A stretch of 64,000 nt of DNA. It comes from an uncultured Collinsella sp. GTDB lineage: Bacteria > Actinomycetota > Coriobacteriia > Coriobacteriales > Coriobacteriaceae. Each line of letters starts with the position of its first letter. The first letter of the stretch is position 1. Positions 14,995 through 23,374 of this stretch are shown piece after piece. A program made the position numbers and the translations under genes. Below the pieces are notes generated by a model. That model was not told where the DNA came from. It did not search any database and saw nothing but the letters and a program-made list of their open reading frames with translations. The stretch lies in NCBI GenBank assembly GCA_959027945.1, contig CAUFRO010000005.1, positions 1 to 64,000 on the forward strand, read 5' to 3'.

Positions 14995-16125
14995 CTAGCA
15001 GTCGATAACGTGCAGGTCGTGCGGGGTCTTGGTGAAGGGCTCATAGCCGTTCTCGGTGACCACGCCGTAGTCCTCAAGGCGCACGCCGCCCACGCCGGGC
15101 AGGTAGACGCCGGGCTCCATGGTGACAACCGAGCCGATCTCGATGGTGTTCTTGCTGCGGTTAAAGTTGGGCAGCTCATGGATGTCGATGCCCACGCCGT
15201 GACCCAAGCCATGGTTATAGTAATCGCCATAGCCGGCATCGCCGATGATCTTCTTGGAGAGCTTGAAGATGTCGTTGCCCTCAACGCCCGGATGGATGGC
15301 GGCGACGCACTCCTCGTGCGTACGGCGCACGAGTGCGTACAGGTCGAGCTGCTCCTGGGTGGGCTCGCCCATCACGACAGTGCGCGTCATGTCGGAGCGG
15401 TAATCGCAATAGCCCGCGCCGTAATCCATAAGAACGAAATCGCCCTTCTCGATCACGCGGTCGCTCGGCACGGCATGCGGGTTGGCGGTGTTGGGACCGC
15501 TCGCCACGATGGAGCCGAAGGCAAGGCTGTCGGCGCCGTTGGCGAACATAAAGTTCTCGAGCTCGTTGCGAACCTGCTTCTCGGTCATACCAGGCTTAAT
15601 AAACCCGAGCATGTGCTGGAAGGCGGCGTCGGTGATCGACTGTGCGTGGCGCATGAGCTCGATCTCCTCGGCATCCTTGATGGCGCGCATCTTGCGGATG
15701 TCGTCGTGCATCAACGGCAGCATGCAGGCGACAGAGCGGTCCTCCAGGCCGCGCTGAATGCCCTGGTAGAAGTTGATCTGCATATCGTCCTCGACAGCGC
15801 AGACGCGGCACTTGTTGGCTGCAATCTTGCCGGCGACCCAACCGGGGATGGTGCCCTCGTCCATGTCGTAGACCCAGGGGCTGCCGGCGGGCGTGTTCTC
15901 CTCAAAGCTGTTGAGGTAGCGCGAGTCGGTATGGAACAGGCACTGGTCAGCCGTAATAAACGCCGCGTGCGGGAATTCAAAGGTGTAATCGAAAACGCCC
16001 TTCACGCCCGTAAGCCAACGAAGGTTGGCCTCGTCGCGCACCACGATGGCGTCGTAGCCACGCTCGGCCATCAGGGCACGGACACGCTCGATACGACCGG
16101 CAGGACCGGCAGCAAACTCAGACAT
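14995..16125 (-). CDS. M24-family metallopeptidase (Xaa-Pro aminopeptidase type)
   Basis: Cytoplasmic peptidase removing N-terminal residues before proline. The 376-residue protein has an N-terminal creatinase-like domain and a pita-bread catalytic domain. All five metal ligands are visible: two Asp in MDYGAGYCDYRSDMTRT, His in GLGHGVGIDIHE, Glu in MEPGVY and Glu in VRLEDYG. It lies between aroB and efp, the classical aroK-aroB-pepP/Q-efp order. Its 5' leader can form a large hairpin. Confidence 0.93.
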   Translation of the reverse strand: MSEFAAGPAGRIERVRALMAERGYDAIVVRDEANLRWLTGVKGVFDYTFEFPHAAFITADQCLFHTDSRYLNSFEENTPAGSPWVYDMDEGTIPGWVAGKIAANKCRVCAVEDDMQINFYQGIQRGLEDRSVACMLPLMHDDIRKMRAIKDAEEIELMRHAQSITDAAFQHMLGFIKPGMTEKQVRNELENFMFANGADSLAFGSIVASGPNTANPHAVPSDRVIEKGDFVLMDYGAGYCDYRSDMTRTVVMGEPTQEQLDLYALVRRTHEECVAAIHPGVEGNDIFKLSKKIIGDAGYGDYYNHGLGHGVGIDIHELPNFNRSKNTIEIGSVVTMEPGVYLPGVGGVRLEDYGVVTENGYEPFTKTPHDLHVIDC

Positions 16126-16157
16126 GCAGATTCCTTTCTTGTTGTCTCCATAAAGAC

Positions 16158-16251
16158 GGGACGGGTCTCAACCGAACGACGGAATCGCATGCGATCCGCA
16201 ACCGATTGGAAACCCGCCCCTCAACATGATACGAAAGACGATGGATGTCAA
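16158..16251 (-). promoter_or_regulatory. pepP promoter candidate and structured leader
   Basis: On the minus strand TTGACA (16251-16246) is followed by a region whose outer stem pairs GGGCGGGTTTC (16219-16209) with GAGACCCGTCCC (16169-16158). The centre has the perfect palindrome ATCGCATGCGAT. The structure ends about 30 bases before the pepP start. The -10 assignment is uncertain. Confidence 0.4.
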
Positions 16252-16257
16252 TAAAAC

Positions 16258-17367
16258 TTAGAGAAGTTCTTTGCGAGAAGCCAAGTAGGCGTGAGCATGG
16301 CGCTCAAGAACCTCGTCCTCAACGCACGTTAGACGAATAGCGCCGAGTGCCGCGGGCAGCGGCAACATACTGCGGTTCGAGCGGACAAACTGCTGCCTGC
16401 GGAACTCCTCGATATATGCGGCAGGCTCCAGATCGAAGGCAAGTTCCTCGATACCAAAGTCCTCCAAGCAGTCATCGACCTCAAAGACGTAATCGATATC
16501 GAAGTCACAGGCATCATGTGCTAGGCGCGCCTCAAAGCGCATGCCCTCGGACAACAGCTGGTAGGCAGGGACCTGTGAAGCGGCATCGCCCAAGCAGGCG
16601 CGCAGGGTACGCTCCCCCGTCTTGCCAAAATCGAGCGCATGGCGAGCGCTCGGGTTCGTGGCCATCAGTACGTCCTTACGGGCAGTCTGAGACCATTGAA
16701 CGGCATTGACGAGCGCAACCTCCTCGCCCGCGAGAATCTCGGGGACGGTCTCAGTAAACTGATTCCAGCGGGACTTACTGCTCGAAAGCATGGTGCCAAC
16801 AAGTACCACAAAGCCGAGCTTGAGGTCCTCGGGGTCCGCCTCGCGAACAAGGTCGAGGTCACACACGACCAAGCCCGGTTCGGGACGGAACGCGATAGCG
16901 GGAAGTGCATTGGCCGACGAGGCGACGAGCGGCTTCATGGTCGTCGCGACCGTGAGCATGGCGTCGAAGGTCGTCGGCAACAGCGCGCACTCGGTTCGGC
17001 CGCACCACTGGTTGGCGCACCAGCTAACAACCGAGCAGGTTGCGGCATCGCCAACGGCGACAACCAGATCGTCGCAGGTAACGCCGTTGGCAGACAGGGC
17101 GCCAAAGATAGCATCAGCATCGGCCAGCGTGGCACCAGCAGGCGAAACCTCGAGGACAAACAGCGACACGGCAAAACCGGCGTCGACCAGCGCATGCTCG
17201 ACAACCTCACCAAAACGCTCGGATGTGGCGTCGTTCCAAACCACCATCGCGCGCTTAGGCTTGCCAACGGCCGAGGCAAACATGCGCGACAGCTCATCGA
17301 ACGCGCCCAATCCGACGCGGACATCGACACTGCGGTTTTGGAAATTGATCAGTTGACGGCGAATCAT
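16258..17367 (-). CDS. degenerate 3-dehydroquinate synthase homologue
   Basis: Intact 369-residue ORF in the aroB position next to aroK, overlapping its stop codon as ATGA (start 17367). It aligns with AroB through LPTTFDAMLTVATTMKPLV (130-148; normally VPTT...GGKT) and VCDLDLV (168-174). It continues through SQTARKDVLMATNPSARHALDFGKTGERTL and QLLSEGMRFEARLAH. The catalytic features are gone. The Gly-rich NAD loop reads VAVGDAATC. The first zinc ligand Glu falls in FVVLVG (186-191). The HTxGH ligand motif is GKTGER (248-253), and the HGxAV ligand is lost near 268-275. So it cannot be a normal zinc-dependent DHQ synthase. The frame is open and gene spacing conserved, so it is probably expressed, with an unknown new or structural role. 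Confidence 0.75.
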   Translation of the reverse strand: MIRRQLINFQNRSVDVRVGLGAFDELSRMFASAVGKPKRAMVVWNDATSERFGEVVEHALVDAGFAVSLFVLEVSPAGATLADADAIFGALSANGVTCDDLVVAVGDAATCSVVSWCANQWCGRTECALLPTTFDAMLTVATTMKPLVASSANALPAIAFRPEPGLVVCDLDLVREADPEDLKLGFVVLVGTMLSSSKSRWNQFTETVPEILAGEEVALVNAVQWSQTARKDVLMATNPSARHALDFGKTGERTLRACLGDAASQVPAYQLLSEGMRFEARLAHDACDFDIDYVFEVDDCLEDFGIEELAFDLEPAAYIEEFRRQQFVRSNRSMLPLPAALGAIRLTCVEDEVLERHAHAYLASRKELL

Positions 17368-17897
17368 AGCAGTCCACGCTCCAAAAGCATCTCGGCACAA
17401 AGGTAGGAAACGTCCTCGAAGGACTTGTTGCGAATATCAAGGGTAAGGTCGGCGGCCTGTCGATACAGCGGACGGCGATGCTCAAACAGGCGCGCGGCAT
17501 GCTCGGGCGAGCGGAAATCGGGGCGCGTGTCGGACCGACGAATCTGGCGAATCGAATCCTCGAAGTCGCCCTCGAGGTAAACGCACGTACCCATTTCGTG
17601 CATCAGCTCAATATTCACCGGCGTCTCGACGATACCGCCCCCGCACGAAACCAACAGGCTGCGCTCACTTTGGAGCGAACGGAGCGCCGAGGTCTCGAGC
17701 TCGCGAAAACGATCCTCGCCCTCGGTCTCAAAAATCTCGGTTACCGACTTGCCGCAACGGCGCACGACCAGGCGGTCGGTATCGATAAAACGCCGCTTGA
17801 ACATGGTTCCGACGTTGCGCGCGAGCGTCGATTTGCCCGCGCCCAAAAAGCCGATAAAGAAGATATGGTCGCAGCCGTGTTTGGTGTGCTGGGACAT
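17364..17897 (-). CDS. aroK: shikimate kinase
   Basis: Phosphorylates shikimate at the 3-hydroxyl with ATP. 177 residues. Walker A GFLGAGKST at 16-24, the substrate Asp in FIDTD (37-41), the Arg of FRELE at 65, the GGG loop at 86-88 and the Arg of RRPLY at 141-142 are all present, so the enzyme looks functional. It overlaps the aroB-like gene by four bases. The contrast between a complete AroK and a gutted AroB raises the question of where its substrate comes from. Confidence 0.92.
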   Translation of the reverse strand: MSQHTKHGCDHIFFIGFLGAGKSTLARNVGTMFKRRFIDTDRLVVRRCGKSVTEIFETEGEDRFRELETSALRSLQSERSLLVSCGGGIVETPVNIELMHEMGTCVYLEGDFEDSIRQIRRSDTRPDFRSPEHAARLFEHRRPLYRQAADLTLDIRNKSFEDVSYLCAEMLLERGLL

Positions 17898-17905
17898 AGC
17901 GAGAC

Positions 17906-18403
17906 CTATTCCTCGCAGGGAAGGTCGCGCAGGGCCCGGCGCTCAAAGATACGGAAGATCTGCGTGTACCACAGGTCCTGGGTTGCCTGCGGCTTAACCA
18001 GGATAGTATCGACGCCGGCAAAATTGCCGCTCCACACGTCCGTATAGAGCTGATCACCGATCAACACCGCCTCGTCGGCCGTGGCGCCGAGGCGCTTAAG
18101 ACCTGCCTTGAGGGCAAACGGCGCCGGCTTCATGGCGTGGCTGATGGCCTCGAGCCCCAACTCGCGTGCAGAGCTCATGACCTGGTCGCGATGCCAGTTG
18201 TTGGACACCATGCACAGCTTAAAGCCTTTGGCGCGGGCGGCATCGAGCCAACCGGAAACCGCAGCGGGAACCTGCTCGGTATCGCGCGGCACCAGGGTGT
18301 TATCGCGATCGAGCAGAATGGCGCGTTTGCCGTCGGCCCACAGGGTTTCGAGGTCGATGCGATCGACCGAGGCAACGTATCGTTTGGGGCTAAAAATCCT
18401 CAT
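17906..18403 (-). CDS. YqeG-type HAD phosphatase
   Basis: 165-residue HAD-superfamily (class IIIA) phosphatase. The nucleophile motif is LLDRDNTLVP (DxDxT), motif II is MVSNNW, and the C-terminal GDQLYTDVWSGN holds motif IV. The start is the ATG at 18403, one base past the mltG stop codon. A much longer upstream frame overlaps mltG and is rejected. The physiological substrate is unknown. The gene lies between mltG and aroK, eight bases before aroK. Confidence 0.87.
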   Translation of the reverse strand: MRIFSPKRYVASVDRIDLETLWADGKRAILLDRDNTLVPRDTEQVPAAVSGWLDAARAKGFKLCMVSNNWHRDQVMSSARELGLEAISHAMKPAPFALKAGLKRLGATADEAVLIGDQLYTDVWSGNFAGVDTILVKPQATQDLWYTQIFRIFERRALRDLPCEE

Positions 18404-18404
18404 G

Positions 18405-19838
18405 CTAATTCCAAGACTGTTGGTGCTCTTCGTAGGTTTGCGAGAAATACTCCTCGTCCTGCGTAATGTAGAAATACAGGTCATCGGAGTCGGTCGGCTC
18501 AAGGGTGGCCTTGAGCGCCTCGAGCGACGGAGAGCAGATGGGCGTGGGCGGCAGGCCCTCGTGCTTATAGGTGTTATACGGGCTATCGCTCTGCAGGTCG
18601 TCGGCGGTAACCTCGCCGCCGGTGACATACATCATGGTCGCATCGCTATTGAGGTAACGCAGGCCATCGAGCTTGCCGGCAAGGCGGTTGTAGAAGACCG
18701 AGGCCACGTGCGCACGTTGATCGGCGTTGAGGCCCTCGCGCTCAACGATAGAGGCCAAGTTGACGATGTCGTAGTCGGACATCTCCACACCGTAGCGATC
18801 CTTGATCTTGGCTTCGCAGCTCGCAAAGTCAAGCGACTTGTACTCGGTCTTAAACTGATCGAGCATGGCGCGAATCACGTCATCGGCCGTCGGCGAATCG
18901 CCCAGCGAATAGGTCTTGGGGAACAAGAAACCCTCGAGCGAGTCGTTAGCGGCGCCCTTAAGGAAGCTATAGTCGTCCACGTAGTTGGAGGCCTTGGCCT
19001 GGTTGAGGAAGTCTTCCTTAGAGATGCTGTCGTAGGCCTGGGCCACACGGTCGGCGACTTGATCGACCGTCAGGCCCTCAGGGATAGTCAGCGCATTGAA
19101 GCCCGCGTTGGGGCCTTCCATGAGCTGCTGAACAACCTTGGTCGCATCCATGAGTGTGGTGAACGAATAAGTACCAGGCTTGAGCGACATATCGGCGTTG
19201 AGCTTTTTCACCGCCGCATAGTAATCCTTGGGATTTTCGACGATATGGTTCTCGGAGAGAATCGAGGCGATCGTATCGCCCGAAGCACCATCGGGAATGG
19301 TCACCGTAACCTGCTGACCAGCCGTAACCTTCGTATCCTCACCGGCAAAGAAACCCTTGACGGCCGGCACGACAAAGCAAGCGATCGCGGCAAGCGCGAG
19401 CACCGCCAACACAACGCCGATGATCATGGGAACCGGAGAACCCTTCTTTTGAGCACCGCGACGAGCATGCGTGTTGTAACTCGAGCGGGTCGCCGGAGCA
19501 ACGCCATGCGAACCGCGAGCGTGATGCGAATGCGATTGGGGGGGCTGAGTTCGCTGGGTAGGTGCCTGCTGCTTAAAGCGGGTACCGCCTGCAGGCTGGG
19601 CCGTACGAGCAGCGGGCTGCTGAGCCGCGTGAGAAGCCGAATGCTGAACCGAACGAGCAGAAGGCTGCTGACCCGTCCGTTGAACAGGTTGGGCCGAATG
19701 AGAGAAGGACTGCACCGGGCGCGCGGCAGGCTGAGCTGCGCGCTGCGTCGGCTGTGCCGGACGCTGGCCAGGCTGGGCAGGGCGCGACGCCGGCTGCCGT
19801 GTACGATTCTGCTGGCGCGGATCGGAAGCGCTAGGCAT
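18405..19838 (-). CDS. mltG: endolytic murein transglycosylase MltG
   Basis: Cleaves nascent peptidoglycan glycan strands at the outer face of the membrane. The start is the ATG at 19838 with SD GGAGG, giving 477 residues. A single membrane segment lies at about 138-160 (MIIGVVLAVLALAAIACFV). The catalytic domain carries the conserved LASIVERE with the catalytic Glu at 366, then FYNRL and the LNSDATMMY region. The N-terminal 137 residues are a very Gln/Pro/Ala/Arg-rich disordered cytoplasmic tail, which is longer than usual. It overlaps ruvX by eight bases, a common pairing. Confidence 0.93.
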   Translation of the reverse strand: MPSASDPRQQNRTRQPASRPAQPGQRPAQPTQRAAQPAARPVQSFSHSAQPVQRTGQQPSARSVQHSASHAAQQPAARTAQPAGGTRFKQQAPTQRTQPPQSHSHHARGSHGVAPATRSSYNTHARRGAQKKGSPVPMIIGVVLAVLALAAIACFVVPAVKGFFAGEDTKVTAGQQVTVTIPDGASGDTIASILSENHIVENPKDYYAAVKKLNADMSLKPGTYSFTTLMDATKVVQQLMEGPNAGFNALTIPEGLTVDQVADRVAQAYDSISKEDFLNQAKASNYVDDYSFLKGAANDSLEGFLFPKTYSLGDSPTADDVIRAMLDQFKTEYKSLDFASCEAKIKDRYGVEMSDYDIVNLASIVEREGLNADQRAHVASVFYNRLAGKLDGLRYLNSDATMMYVTGGEVTADDLQSDSPYNTYKHEGLPPTPICSPSLEALKATLEPTDSDDLYFYITQDEEYFSQTYEEHQQSWN

Positions 19839-20259
19839 GCGAAACCTCCTCGTTTTTACGATCGAGCCACGTCTGCAAAAACAGGCTGGCGGCAATCATG
19901 TCGATCTTGCCCCTCATCTGCTTTTCGTTGAGGCCCTGCTCGCGCAGGATACGCTTGGCCTCTTGCGAGGACAGACGTTCGTCCTCAAACTCCAGCGGAA
20001 GATCGAGCTCGTCGGCAATCTTTTGCGCTACGGCGGCAACGCGCTCGGCCTGGGGGCCGGGCTCACCGGCCATGGTCAAGGGACGTCCGCTTACCAGGAT
20101 GTCGGGCTCATAGTCCTCGACAAGGTAGCGGAACGTCTTGGCCATACCGGTGACCTCGGCAGCCGGAAGCACCTTGACGGGCATCGCCATCTTGCCATCA
20201 CGGCTCGAGACGGCGATGCCGATCCTGGTCTCCCCTATGTCCAGCGCGAGCGCGACCAC
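19831..20259 (-). CDS. ruvX: RuvX/YqgF Holliday junction resolvase-like nuclease
   Basis: 142-residue RNase H-fold protein implicated in recombination or 16S rRNA 5' processing. It has LALDIGETRIGIAVS with the first catalytic Asp, the VSGRPLTMAGEPGPQA block, EDERLSSQEA and KIDMIAASLFLQTWLD with the last Asp. The start is GTG. It follows alaS by 17 bases, the usual alaS-ruvX-mltG order. Confidence 0.93.
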   Translation of the reverse strand: MVALALDIGETRIGIAVSSRDGKMAMPVKVLPAAEVTGMAKTFRYLVEDYEPDILVSGRPLTMAGEPGPQAERVAAVAQKIADELDLPLEFEDERLSSQEAKRILREQGLNEKQMRGKIDMIAASLFLQTWLDRKNEEVSHA

Positions 20260-20276
20260 AATGACTTCTTAGATTC

Positions 20277-22934
20277 TTAGGCGCCGAGCGCGGTCTTGGC
20301 GGCCGCGAGGGCATCGACGATGCCGGCAGCATTCTTGCCACCGGCCTGGGCCATGTTGGGACGGCCACCACCGCGACCGTCGACCAGACCCGCGATCTGC
20401 TTGATCACGTTACCGGCGTGGAACCCGGCCTTCACGGCGTCATCGGAGCCGGCAGCGAGCAGGGCCGGAGTGCCCTTCTCAGTCACGCTGGCGACGACAC
20501 AAGCGACAGGTCCGGCGACCTTCTGGTGCACGGTATCCCATACGTTGCGCAGGTCGGCAGCCTCAAGGCCCTGGAGCTCAGCGACAACGAGCTTATAGCC
20601 GTCAAGCTCGACGGCGTCCTCGATGGCGCTGGAGATGGCGTCGGAGGAGCCACCGGTCAGAGCCTTCTTGAGCTTATTGGACGTCTCGCGCAGCTCGGCC
20701 TGCAGGTTCTCCACGCGGGCGGGAACCTCGTCTACGCGGCACTTGAGCGCAGCGGCGGCGGCGTCAACGAGTGCCAGGCGGTCGGCCATATAGTCGAGGG
20801 CACCCTTAGAGGTCACGGCCTCGATACGGCGGACATTGGAGCCCGTGGAGGACTCGGAAATGATCTTGAACAGGCCGATCTCGGCGGTGTTGGCAGCGTG
20901 TGTGCCACCGCAGAGTTCGCGGGAGAACGGCTGGTCCTCAGCGCCCACGGAGACGACGCGGACGACGTCGCCATACTTCTCGCCAAACAGGGCAACAGCG
21001 CCGGCAGCCTTAGCCTCGTCGATGCCCATGACACGGGTCACGACCGGCTTGGAAGCGAAGATCTGCTGGTTGACCAGGTCCTCAACAGCCTTGAGCTGCT
21101 CGGAGGACAGGGCCTCGAAGTGCGTAAAGTCAAAGCGCAGGTGCTCGGGCGTCACCAGCGAGCCGGCCTGGGAGACATGCTCGCCCAGGACCTGCTTAAG
21201 GGCAGCGTCGAGCAGGTGGGTGGCGGTGTGGTTGCGGCGCAGGAAACCACGGCGCTCGGCGTCGAGCGCGGCGGTCACGGTAGCACCGACGGTCAGCGTG
21301 CCCTCGGCAACGTGTGCGACATGGGCATACAGGCCGTTGTGGTTCTTGGTATCGGCAACGGTCAGAACAACGCCCTCGGCGGAAAGCTCGCCGGCGTCAC
21401 CCTGCTGGCCGCCCATCTCGGCGTAGAACGGGGTGCGGTCGAGCACGACCTCGACGTCCTCGCCGGCGGCAGCGGACTCGACGGACTCGCCGTTGCGAAC
21501 GATGGCGACAACCTTGGCACCCTCGATCGCATCGTTGTCATAGCCGTCGAACTCGGTCGCGGCGACCTTGTCGGAAAGCTCGACCCACACGTCGTTGAAG
21601 CTGCCCCAGGCATCGCCCTTGGCGTTGGCACGAGCGCGGGCCTTCTGGTCCTCCATGCAGGCGGTGAAGCCGTCCATGTCGACGTCGTGGCCAGCAGCTC
21701 CGGCGATCTCGACAGTCAGGTCAATGGGGAAACCAAAGGTGTCGTGCAGCTTAAAGGCAACGTCGCCCGGAAGGACGGAGCCGTCGGCAAGCGCTGCCAG
21801 GGCCTCATCCAGGTAGACGCGACCGTTGTCGAGCGTCGTGGAGAAGCGCTCCTCCTCGGAGGCGACGATACCCTTGACGAGCGCGACGTTCTTGAGCAGC
21901 TCAGGATAGGCCTCGCCCATCTGAGCGTTGACCTCGTCGATAAACTTGGTCAGGAAGGCGCCCTCGATGCCCAGCAGGCGACCGTGGAACACGGCGCGGC
22001 GGAGCAGGCGGCGAAGGACGTACTCGCGGCCCTCGTTACCGGGGAGGATGCCGTCGGAAATCATAAAGTCGACGGCACGGGAGTGATCGGCGATGATACG
22101 CAGCGAGCGGCTGGCACCGGAGTAATCGTCGGCGTCATAGGTCTTGCCGCTGATCTCCTCGCCCAGCTTGATGAGGTGCTGCATCAGATCGCCGTCGTAG
22201 TTGGCGGTCTTGTGCTGCATGATAGCGGCCATGCGCTCCAGGCCCATGCCCGTATCGAGGTTGCGGTGCGGCAGCTCCGGCATGGAGCCGTCCTCCTGGC
22301 GGTCGTACTGGGTAAAGACGAGGTTCCAGAACTCCAGGAAGCGGTCGCAGTCGCAGCCGGGCTTACAGTCGGGGCTGCCGCAGCCGACCTCCTCGCCCAT
22401 GTCAAAGTAGATCTCGGAGCACGGACCGCAGGGGCCGGTGGGGCCGGCGGCCCAGAAGTTGTCGTCCTCCCCCAGACGCGAGATGTGGTCCTCGGCAACG
22501 CCCAGGGAACGCCACACGTCGTGGGTCTCGTCGTCCTCGGTAAAGACGGTGAAGTACAGGCGGTCGAGCGGCAGCTTGAACTCCTTGGTGATGAGCTCAA
22601 AGGCCCAGGCGCAGGCCTGCTGCTTGGAGACGCCGCCAAAGGAGAAGTCGCCGAGCATCTCAAAGAAGGACAGGTGACGGCCGTCCTCGCCGATGCAGTC
22701 GATGTCGTTGGTGCGGACGCACTTCTGGCAGGAGATCGCGCCGATCTCCTTCATGGTCTTCTTGCCCTGGTAATACTCCTTAAACTGGTTCATGCCGGCG
22801 TTGGCAAGCAGCAGCGAAGGATCGTCGGGGACGAGGGACGAAGAAGGATAGAGCTTAAGACCGCGCTCCTCAAAGAAGTTGAGGAACTTGGAGCGAATCT
22901 CAGCCGTAGTCATTGACGGGTAGTCAGCACTCAT
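20277..22934 (-). CDS. alaS: alanyl-tRNA synthetase
   Basis: Class II synthetase charging tRNA-Ala, with editing of mischarged Ser/Gly. The start is the ATG at 22934 (SD GAGGAG), giving 885 residues, normal for the family. The N-terminal catalytic domain has HLSFFEMLGDFSFGG and GPTGPCGPCSEIYFD. A Cys-rich insert (GCGSPDCKPGCDCDR) follows. The editing domain has HTATHLLDAAL and CGGTHAANT with the zinc ligands. The C-Ala domain ends with the DGRGGGRPNMAQAGG oligomerisation motif. It is first in the alaS-ruvX-mltG unit. Confidence 0.97.
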   Translation of the reverse strand: MSADYPSMTTAEIRSKFLNFFEERGLKLYPSSSLVPDDPSLLLANAGMNQFKEYYQGKKTMKEIGAISCQKCVRTNDIDCIGEDGRHLSFFEMLGDFSFGGVSKQQACAWAFELITKEFKLPLDRLYFTVFTEDDETHDVWRSLGVAEDHISRLGEDDNFWAAGPTGPCGPCSEIYFDMGEEVGCGSPDCKPGCDCDRFLEFWNLVFTQYDRQEDGSMPELPHRNLDTGMGLERMAAIMQHKTANYDGDLMQHLIKLGEEISGKTYDADDYSGASRSLRIIADHSRAVDFMISDGILPGNEGREYVLRRLLRRAVFHGRLLGIEGAFLTKFIDEVNAQMGEAYPELLKNVALVKGIVASEEERFSTTLDNGRVYLDEALAALADGSVLPGDVAFKLHDTFGFPIDLTVEIAGAAGHDVDMDGFTACMEDQKARARANAKGDAWGSFNDVWVELSDKVAATEFDGYDNDAIEGAKVVAIVRNGESVESAAAGEDVEVVLDRTPFYAEMGGQQGDAGELSAEGVVLTVADTKNHNGLYAHVAHVAEGTLTVGATVTAALDAERRGFLRRNHTATHLLDAALKQVLGEHVSQAGSLVTPEHLRFDFTHFEALSSEQLKAVEDLVNQQIFASKPVVTRVMGIDEAKAAGAVALFGEKYGDVVRVVSVGAEDQPFSRELCGGTHAANTAEIGLFKIISESSTGSNVRRIEAVTSKGALDYMADRLALVDAAAAALKCRVDEVPARVENLQAELRETSNKLKKALTGGSSDAISSAIEDAVELDGYKLVVAELQGLEAADLRNVWDTVHQKVAGPVACVVASVTEKGTPALLAAGSDDAVKAGFHAGNVIKQIAGLVDGRGGGRPNMAQAGGKNAAGIVDALAAAKTALGA

Positions 22935-22980
22935 AGAGGGAATCTCCTCGGTTTCACATCGAAACAGTTCAAACGTAACG

Positions 22981-23008
22981 ATATTACCATCCCACCGCGC
23001 CCATGCAA
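22981..23008 (-). promoter_or_regulatory. alaS promoter
   Basis: The minus strand reads TTGCAT (23008-23003), 16 bases, then TAATAT (22986-22981), about 45 bases before the start codon and directly after a terminator hairpin. Confidence 0.6.
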
Positions 23009-23036
23009 AAAAGAGGGCCGCCAAACAGCGACCCTC
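23007..23036 (-). terminator. minus-strand terminator upstream of alaS
   Basis: The 9-bp stem GAGGGTCGC/GCGGCCCTC with loop TGTTTG is followed by six T residues. The nearest upstream minus-strand gene ends at 23375, beyond the oppositely oriented small ORF. So this is either the displaced terminator of that operon or a leader terminator. I see no T-box sequence here. Confidence 0.75.
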
Positions 23037-23128
23037 CAGCGAAAGTGCACGTTATTTGGGACCGAGCAAGCCTTTGAAAAAAGGCTGCTGTAGAATTACA
23101 TATAAGAGTCACCCGGAAGGAGCGATCG

Positions 23129-23368
23129 ATGAAAAGTAAACGATTTGTCCTGAATGCACTTCTGGTTGTAGCACTTTTAGCGCTCTTGGCCTTCTCATGC
23201 TGGTACGCAAACCAACCAGCATTTGGCTACTTATTATATGCAGTAATGTCCGGCGATAAGGCTTACTACACTCTACGCGCAATTGACGTTCTCTTTTTCT
23301 ATGTAGCCGGCCCCTTATCAATCGCTTTGCTCGCGTTTCTTGTCATTTACAACTTCAAGAAACGTTAA
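23129..23368 (+). CDS. small two-span membrane protein, unknown function
   Basis: 79 residues starting at an ATG with SD GGAAGGAGC. A basic N-terminus (MKSKR) is followed by a membrane segment at about 7-28, a short outer loop (YANQPAFGYLLYAVMSGDKAYYT), a second segment at about 50-73 and a basic KKR tail. That gives an N-in, C-in hairpin. Codon use is clearly more AT-rich than in neighbours (AAA, TTT, TTA), hinting at recent acquisition. It sits alone on the plus strand, converging on the AI-2E permease gene with six bases between stop codons. I do not recognise the family. Confidence 0.65.
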   Translation: MKSKRFVLNALLVVALLALLAFSCWYANQPAFGYLLYAVMSGDKAYYTLRAIDVLFFYVAGPLSIALLAFLVIYNFKKR

Positions 23369-23374
23369 TAGGAC

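Noticed and set aside
16258..17367. aroB-like gene as a frameshifted pseudogene
   Set aside because: The frame is open along its full length, spacing with aroK is intact and the substitutions are local, so it looks like an expressed divergent protein.
18081..19931. 616-codon frame opposite mltG and the YqeG gene
   Set aside because: Antisense shadow with Arg/Leu/Gly-rich repeats reflecting the MltG tail; no domain.
20418..22916. 832-codon open frame on the plus strand opposite alaS
   Set aside because: It is the mirror of a GC-rich gene with strong third-position bias. It has no SD, has low-complexity composition and overlaps a certain gene.
22935..23128. T-box riboswitch for alaS
   Set aside because: A terminator is present, but there is no TGGN bulge, specifier or antiterminator match like those seen for ileS, and a good promoter lies after the hairpin.
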